Shown here one piece after another: positions 4,820 to 7,521 of a stretch of 7,521 nucleotides of DNA. Source of the DNA: Planctomycetota bacterium (lineage in GTDB: Bacteria; Planctomycetota; Planctomycetia; Pirellulales; Thermoguttaceae). Location of the stretch: NCBI GenBank assembly GCA_021784975.1, contig JAJYGU010000506.1, positions 1 to 7,521 of the forward strand, in the 5' to 3' direction. A model generated the notes under the pieces. The model was not told the origin of the DNA. It made no database searches and saw only the letters and a program-made list of their open reading frames with translations. Numbering within the stretch: the first letter of the stretch is position 1; each line of letters begins with the position of its first letter. Position numbers and translations under genes: made by a program.

Positions 4820-5757
4820 TCTTGATCCTGACGTGTCTGGGGATTACCGCCCTGTTGGCAATAGTGCGGGAAAATCAGGGGGTGATCCTCAACTTGTACT
4901 TCCTACCCGTCACCTTGGCGGGATTCGCGATGGGGTGCTATCGCGGCGGCGTGCTCGCGCTGCTCTGCGCGCTGTTGGCGTCGGTTGTGGTCGCCTTCGA
5001 TGTGGCGAAGTTCTCCGCGGTCCTCTCAACTTCCGCCCCCATCCTGGCGCTCGCGCTGTGGGCGGCCTCGCTGGGGCTGGCGTCGCTGATGATCGGCACG
5101 CTCAGCGACGACCGCAAGAACAAAATGGAAGAACTGCACGAAGCCTATGTCGGCGTGGCTGAAGTGCTCGCGCAGTATCTGCAAGGGGCCAATCCGCAGC
5201 TCAAATCGCGGTCGATCCGCGCCGCCGACCTTGGGCGGAAGGTGGCAGTCCGCATGCAGTTCTCACCCACCGAGGTCGACGACGTCTGCGTGGCCACGCT
5301 GCTGTACGACCTGGGCAACATTGAGATCACCACGCGCGTCATGCGCCGCGCCATCGACACGCTCGGCGGGGAAATGCGGGCCTTTCAGCCCAACACCTTT
5401 CAAGGAATTGACTTGATGCTCTCATTGGGGTCCGTCTTGCGCGGGGCCGTCCCCTTGCTGTTGAGCCAGAATCGGGCCATCTCCCCGCCGGCACCAGCCG
5501 GGCGAGCCTCCTGCACGCTTCCGCTGGGCGCCGAGATTATCCGCACGGTGCGGGCATATTGTGAAATTATCGCCGGCGATCAAGACGGGCTCACGCCCGC
5601 CGAAGCCATCCAACGGCTGTGCTCCAACAGCGCCCCGGGGCACGATCCGAAAGTGCTCGAAGCGTTGGAGGCCGTCGTGACCGCGGGAAGCCGGCACGCC
5701 ACGCAAGTCAGGTTTGCCGAGTCGATGACGATCCTGGAGCCCGTTGCCCCGAACTGA
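4777..5757 (+). CDS. Four-TM protein with degenerate, probably non-catalytic HD-GYP domain
   Basis: The 326-residue product has four hydrophobic segments (about 12-30, 36-55, 57-74 and 85-107). The stretch LNLYFLPVTLAGFAMGCYRG resembles the DUF4118/KdpD-like membrane region of sensor kinases. Residues 117-300 follow the HD-GYP fold: ATLLYDLGNIEI (173-184) stands where ALLHDIGKIGI is usual, LPLGAEIIRTVRAYCEII stands for IPLAARIxAIADVYDAL, and GHDPKVLEALEAVV stands for GTHFDPxxVxxFL. The HD histidine is Y177, the HH pair reads QN (231-232), the GYP stretch reads PPAP, and the late aspartate is lost. With no recognisable metal ligand left it should not hydrolyse cyclic di-GMP. The start has a good ribosome binding site within the upstream gene, and the 43-nt overlap implies co-production. 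I infer a regulatory or scaffolding pseudoenzyme for the active HD-GYP protein; a ligand-binding sensor is an alternative. Confidence 0.85.
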   Translation: MFRRLVRTDTFVELILILTCLGITALLAIVRENQGVILNLYFLPVTLAGFAMGCYRGGVLALLCALLASVVVAFDVAKFSAVLSTSAPILALALWAASLGLASLMIGTLSDDRKNKMEELHEAYVGVAEVLAQYLQGANPQLKSRSIRAADLGRKVAVRMQFSPTEVDDVCVATLLYDLGNIEITTRVMRRAIDTLGGEMRAFQPNTFQGIDLMLSLGSVLRGAVPLLLSQNRAISPPAPAGRASCTLPLGAEIIRTVRAYCEIIAGDQDGLTPAEAIQRLCSNSAPGHDPKVLEALEAVVTAGSRHATQVRFAESMTILEPVAPN

Positions 5758-5883
5758 CGGCTAATCCGCGGTTCTCGCCGCGGAAGGCGAGCTCGGCGGC
5801 TCGATGGTGCTCACCTTCAACGAGGAAGAGGCGGTAAGCAACGTAGCCTAAGGCGAAGGCACACCTCCCTTGGGGTGGTCGGC
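5758..5883. other. Non-coding spacer after the HD-GYP pair
   Basis: This is the first part of a 325-nt gap before the NRAMP gene. It begins with a GC stem-loop (5766-5783) and contains a 29-codon open stretch ending at 5851 (translation ends MVLTFNEEEAVSNVA) with no ribosome binding site and no recognised family; it might be the tail of a lost gene. CACCTC (5862-5867) pairs with GGGGTG (5872-5877) as a small hairpin upstream of the candidate promoter. Confidence 0.45.
5766..5783 (+). terminator. Stem-loop 8 nt after the HD-GYP pair, weak terminator candidate
   Basis: CCGCGG (5766-5771) and CCGCGG (5778-5783) form a 6-bp all-GC stem with a 6-nt loop. It lies where a terminator is expected but is followed by AAGG rather than a T-tract, so it may be only an mRNA-end structure. 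Confidence 0.3.
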
Positions 5884-5912
5884 TTGCACGATTCCGTGAA
5901 TCCGACTATCCT
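5884..5912 (+). promoter_or_regulatory. Candidate promoter of the NRAMP operon with overlapping dyad
   Basis: TTGCAC (5884-5889), a 17-nt spacer, then TATCCT (5907-5912). Three of six and four of six positions match the consensus, with ideal spacing. The spacer and flanks carry nested dyad symmetry: GTCGG (5878-5882) with CCGAC (5902-5906), and CACG (5887-5890) with CGTG (5895-5898), centred near 5892. A metal-responsive repressor could bind here; no known box is recognised. Confidence 0.4.
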
Positions 5913-5918
5913 TAGGTG

Positions 5919-6082
5919 ACGATGTTTTACCAGCCCCGCCTTGATGGTTCACGTGGGGCTCGGAACCTGTCACGGATGCCCTGGGAGCCGAGCCTTCCAG
6001 GGTATTTCTGTTCCCCCCGCGCGCCAGACCGGTCTCATCCCCTTGGAACCCACCAAGTGCCGCCGCGACAAGGACTGAGACT
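5919..6082 (+). promoter_or_regulatory. Foldable 5' leader of the NRAMP gene, possible riboswitch-like element
   Basis: If transcription starts about 7 nt after the -10 box, the leader is about 164 nt. Three stems can form. A is AGCCCC (5932-5937) with GGGGCT (5955-5960). B is GGCTCGG (5957-5963) with CCGAGCC (5988-5994). C is CCCTGG (5979-5984) with CCAGGG (5997-6002). A and B share bases 5957-5960 and exclude each other; B and C interleave with loops too short for an easy pseudoknot. C is followed by TATTTCTGTT, a weak T-rich run. Two alternative folds (A plus C, or B) are thus possible. The sequence does not match what I remember of the M-box (ykoK), yybP-ykoY manganese or NiCo riboswitches. 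The NRAMP ribosome binding site AAGGA is at 6070-6074. Confidence 0.35.
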
Positions 6083-7399
6083 ATGTACTGGATCAGCAAG
6101 AGTTTCCACTGGCTCAACCGGTTCAAGCGGCGCGGGCTGATTCTGCTGGCGGTGCTCGGGCCGGGCATCATCACCATGGTGGCCGACAACGATGCCGGCG
6201 GCATCTCCACCTATGCGCAGACCGGGGCCAAGACCGGTTTCAGCCTGCTGTGGGCCTTCATTCTCCTGCTGCCCATGGCCTACTACGTGCAGGAGATGAC
6301 GGTGCGGCTCGGGGCCGTCACCAAGCGCGGCCATGCAGAGGCGATTTTCGACGGCTTCGGCCCCTTCTGGGGCTGGTTCTCAATTTTCGACCTGGCGCTA
6401 ATCAACTGGCTGACCCTGGTGACCGAATACATCGGCATGACCCAGGCGATGCAGTTGTTTGGCGTTCCGGCATGGGTGACGCTGCTGGGGGTTACCGCGC
6501 TGATGTTCGGCATCGTCATGTCGGGGCAGTATTGGACCTTCGAGAAGATCACGTTGTTCTTCTGCCTGTTCAATCTGGTGTATATTCCGGCGGCCCTCTG
6601 GGCCATGCAGACCGGCAACGTCCACGACGGCTGGGGCGCGGTGGGCCGGGGGTTCTTTGCCCCGCAGATGCCCCAGGGGCTGAGCCGTTCGGTCCTGCTC
6701 ACCCTGGTGATGGCCAATATCGGCACCACCGTGACTCCCTGGCAGATCTTCTTCCAGCAAAGCGCGGTAGTCGACAAGGGGATGGACATCCACGACATCC
6801 GTTTCGGCAAAGTCGACACCTTCTTTGGCTCGCTGTTGACCTGTGTGGTGGCCGCCTTTATTGTCATCGCCACCGCTGGCGTGTTTTATTACCATCCTGC
6901 TGGGCAGATGATCGTCGAGTCGGCCGCCGAAACCGCGGCCAAGATGCCCGACGTCCTGCCCAGCCACCATTGGGGCGACTGGGCCAAGGTGTTGTTCGCC
7001 ATCGGGCTGTTCGACGCCGGCTTGTTGGGCGCCCTGTGCATCTCGCTTTCCACCAGTTGGGCGGTGGGCGAGGTGTTCGGCTGGGCCCACTCGTTGAACA
7101 AGAGCGTCCGGGAGGCACCCTGGTTCTACGCCGTGTACCTGGTGATGCTGCTCTCGGCGGGGGTGGTCTCGCTAGTGGCCAGCATCCAGTTGCAGAACGC
7201 GATCACGGTCTTCGTCCAGGTGGTGGCCGTCACCTTGCTGCCGGCGGCGCTGGTGTTTCTGATTTTGCTGTTGAACGACAAGCCGTTGATGGGCGAGCAC
7301 GTCAACACCCCCTGGCAGAACTTTGTGAATTGGACGATTGTGATATTTGTGATTGCGGTCTCCACGATCTTCGGAGTCTCGGCCTTGTTCCCCACCTAG
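6083..7399 (+). CDS. NRAMP (SLC11) family divalent metal transporter, atypical metal site
   Basis: The 438-residue product is a polytopic inner-membrane protein with about 11 hydrophobic segments, the usual NRAMP size. TM1 reads GPGIITMVADNDAGGISTYA (27-45 region) where classical members have the DPGN motif; TM6 reads ANIGTTVTPWQIFFQQSAVV (211-230) where they have GATVMPH. The aspartate (D37) is kept, but the DPGN asparagine is G40, the TM6 alanine is T215, the metal-binding methionine is T218 and the histidine is W220. Loss of the sulfur ligand argues against a standard Mn2+/Fe2+ transporter. As I recall, NRAMP-related Mg2+ transporters also lack this methionine, so Mg2+ or another hard ion is a reasonable inference, not a demonstrated function. 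The ATG at 6083 has AAGGA 8 nt upstream. The next gene starts 11 nt after the stop, so the two are probably an operon. I give no mntH symbol for these reasons. Confidence 0.93.
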   Translation: MYWISKSFHWLNRFKRRGLILLAVLGPGIITMVADNDAGGISTYAQTGAKTGFSLLWAFILLLPMAYYVQEMTVRLGAVTKRGHAEAIFDGFGPFWGWFSIFDLALINWLTLVTEYIGMTQAMQLFGVPAWVTLLGVTALMFGIVMSGQYWTFEKITLFFCLFNLVYIPAALWAMQTGNVHDGWGAVGRGFFAPQMPQGLSRSVLLTLVMANIGTTVTPWQIFFQQSAVVDKGMDIHDIRFGKVDTFFGSLLTCVVAAFIVIATAGVFYYHPAGQMIVESAAETAAKMPDVLPSHHWGDWAKVLFAIGLFDAGLLGALCISLSTSWAVGEVFGWAHSLNKSVREAPWFYAVYLVMLLSAGVVSLVASIQLQNAITVFVQVVAVTLLPAALVFLILLLNDKPLMGEHVNTPWQNFVNWTIVIFVIAVSTIFGVSALFPT

Positions 7400-7410
7400 G
7401 TACGATTGCC

Positions 7411-7521
7411 ATGCCCGCCACGCACAACGGTACGCCCAAACCCGGCGAGCCGGCCGCTCCCGCCAAGGACTTCCACTTCCATTATTTTTCCCAACTGCTG
7501 GGACGGCCGGTCTGCGTGGGC
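7411..7521 (+). CDS. Start of a protein with a probable PRC-barrel domain (partial, 37 codons)
   Basis: An ATG 11 nt after the NRAMP stop opens a frame that continues to the right edge. A Pro/Ala-rich lead of about 18 residues is followed by DFHFHYFSQLLGRPVCVG. The SQLLGRPV step is how PRC-barrel domains usually begin (xxLlGkpVxxxxGxxiG). In this position next to an NRAMP gene I would expect a cytosolic PRC-barrel/MgtE-N/CBS type protein that tunes metal transport, but only the first residues are visible. The ribosome binding site is weak (TAGG at 7397-7400), consistent with translational coupling. Confidence 0.6.
   Translation, partial: MPATHNGTPKPGEPAAPAKDFHFHYFSQLLGRPVCVG

Noticed and set aside
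5762..5851. 29-codon open stretch ending MVLTFNEEEAVSNVA
   Set aside because: No ribosome binding site and no family recognised; it could be the tail of a lost gene, but the evidence is too thin to call a pseudogene.
5911..6082. M-box (ykoK), yybP-ykoY manganese or NiCo riboswitch
   Set aside because: TTAGGTGA at 5912-5919 recalls the M-box start, but the other conserved M-box, manganese and NiCo blocks are not found; I keep only an unclassified foldable leader.
5916..6140. Proline-rich leader peptide before the NRAMP gene (MgtL-like)
   Set aside because: The frame is proline-rich and overlaps the NRAMP start, but AGGTGA is only 2 nt from its ATG, the candidate transcription start falls at the same place, and GC-rich DNA yields many proline codons by chance.
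1..7521. CRISPR arrays, tRNA or rRNA genes, insertion sequences, toxin-antitoxin or phage modules
   Set aside because: I looked on both strands and saw no regularly spaced repeats, no tRNA or rRNA signatures and no transposase, integrase or toxin motifs.

Overview
The window is GC-rich bacterial chromosomal DNA with Shine-Dalgarno-led genes. The gene types, the repeat-littered spacers and the large FAD-oxidase family point to a planctomycete (Pirellulales-like) or a similar environmental lineage. This assignment is an impression from family style, because there is no rRNA or other phylogenetic marker in the window. No tRNA, rRNA, CRISPR array, complete transposon or phage gene was seen.

Left part, minus strand (1-2221): a two-gene operon reads leftward from a good sigma70-type promoter (2193-2221). 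folE (GTP cyclohydrolase I, GTG start) is followed 8 nt later by the first 484 codons of a large FAD-linked oxidase that runs off the left edge.

Middle, 2222-3775: a degraded, repeat-rich stretch with one intact small gene. It holds a cluster of inverted repeats (including one arm pair of a palindromic repeat that encodes CHSERCEES when translated), a remnant of a response-regulator receiver domain, an intact Pmp3/YqaE-family membrane protein whose last codons and stop lie inside a 41-nt palindrome, a GC hairpin with G-quadruplex potential, and the last 20 or so codons of a GGDEF (diguanylate cyclase) domain.

Centre-right, 3776-5757 plus strand: a membrane-anchored HD-GYP phosphodiesterase with all catalytic motifs, overlapped by 43 nt by a four-TM protein whose HD-GYP domain has lost every recognisable metal ligand. 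An active enzyme and a pseudoenzyme therefore appear to be made as a pair, just downstream of a GGDEF fragment. This is the most interesting unit in the window.

Right part, 5758-7521 plus strand: a spacer with a candidate promoter and a foldable leader of about 165 nt precedes an NRAMP-family transporter. Its metal-site residues (DAGG and TVTPW where DPGN and xVMPH are usual) are not those of Mn/Fe transporters and suggest a different ion, perhaps Mg2+. Eleven nt downstream begins a protein that looks like the start of a PRC-barrel/MgtE-N type protein, probably co-transcribed.
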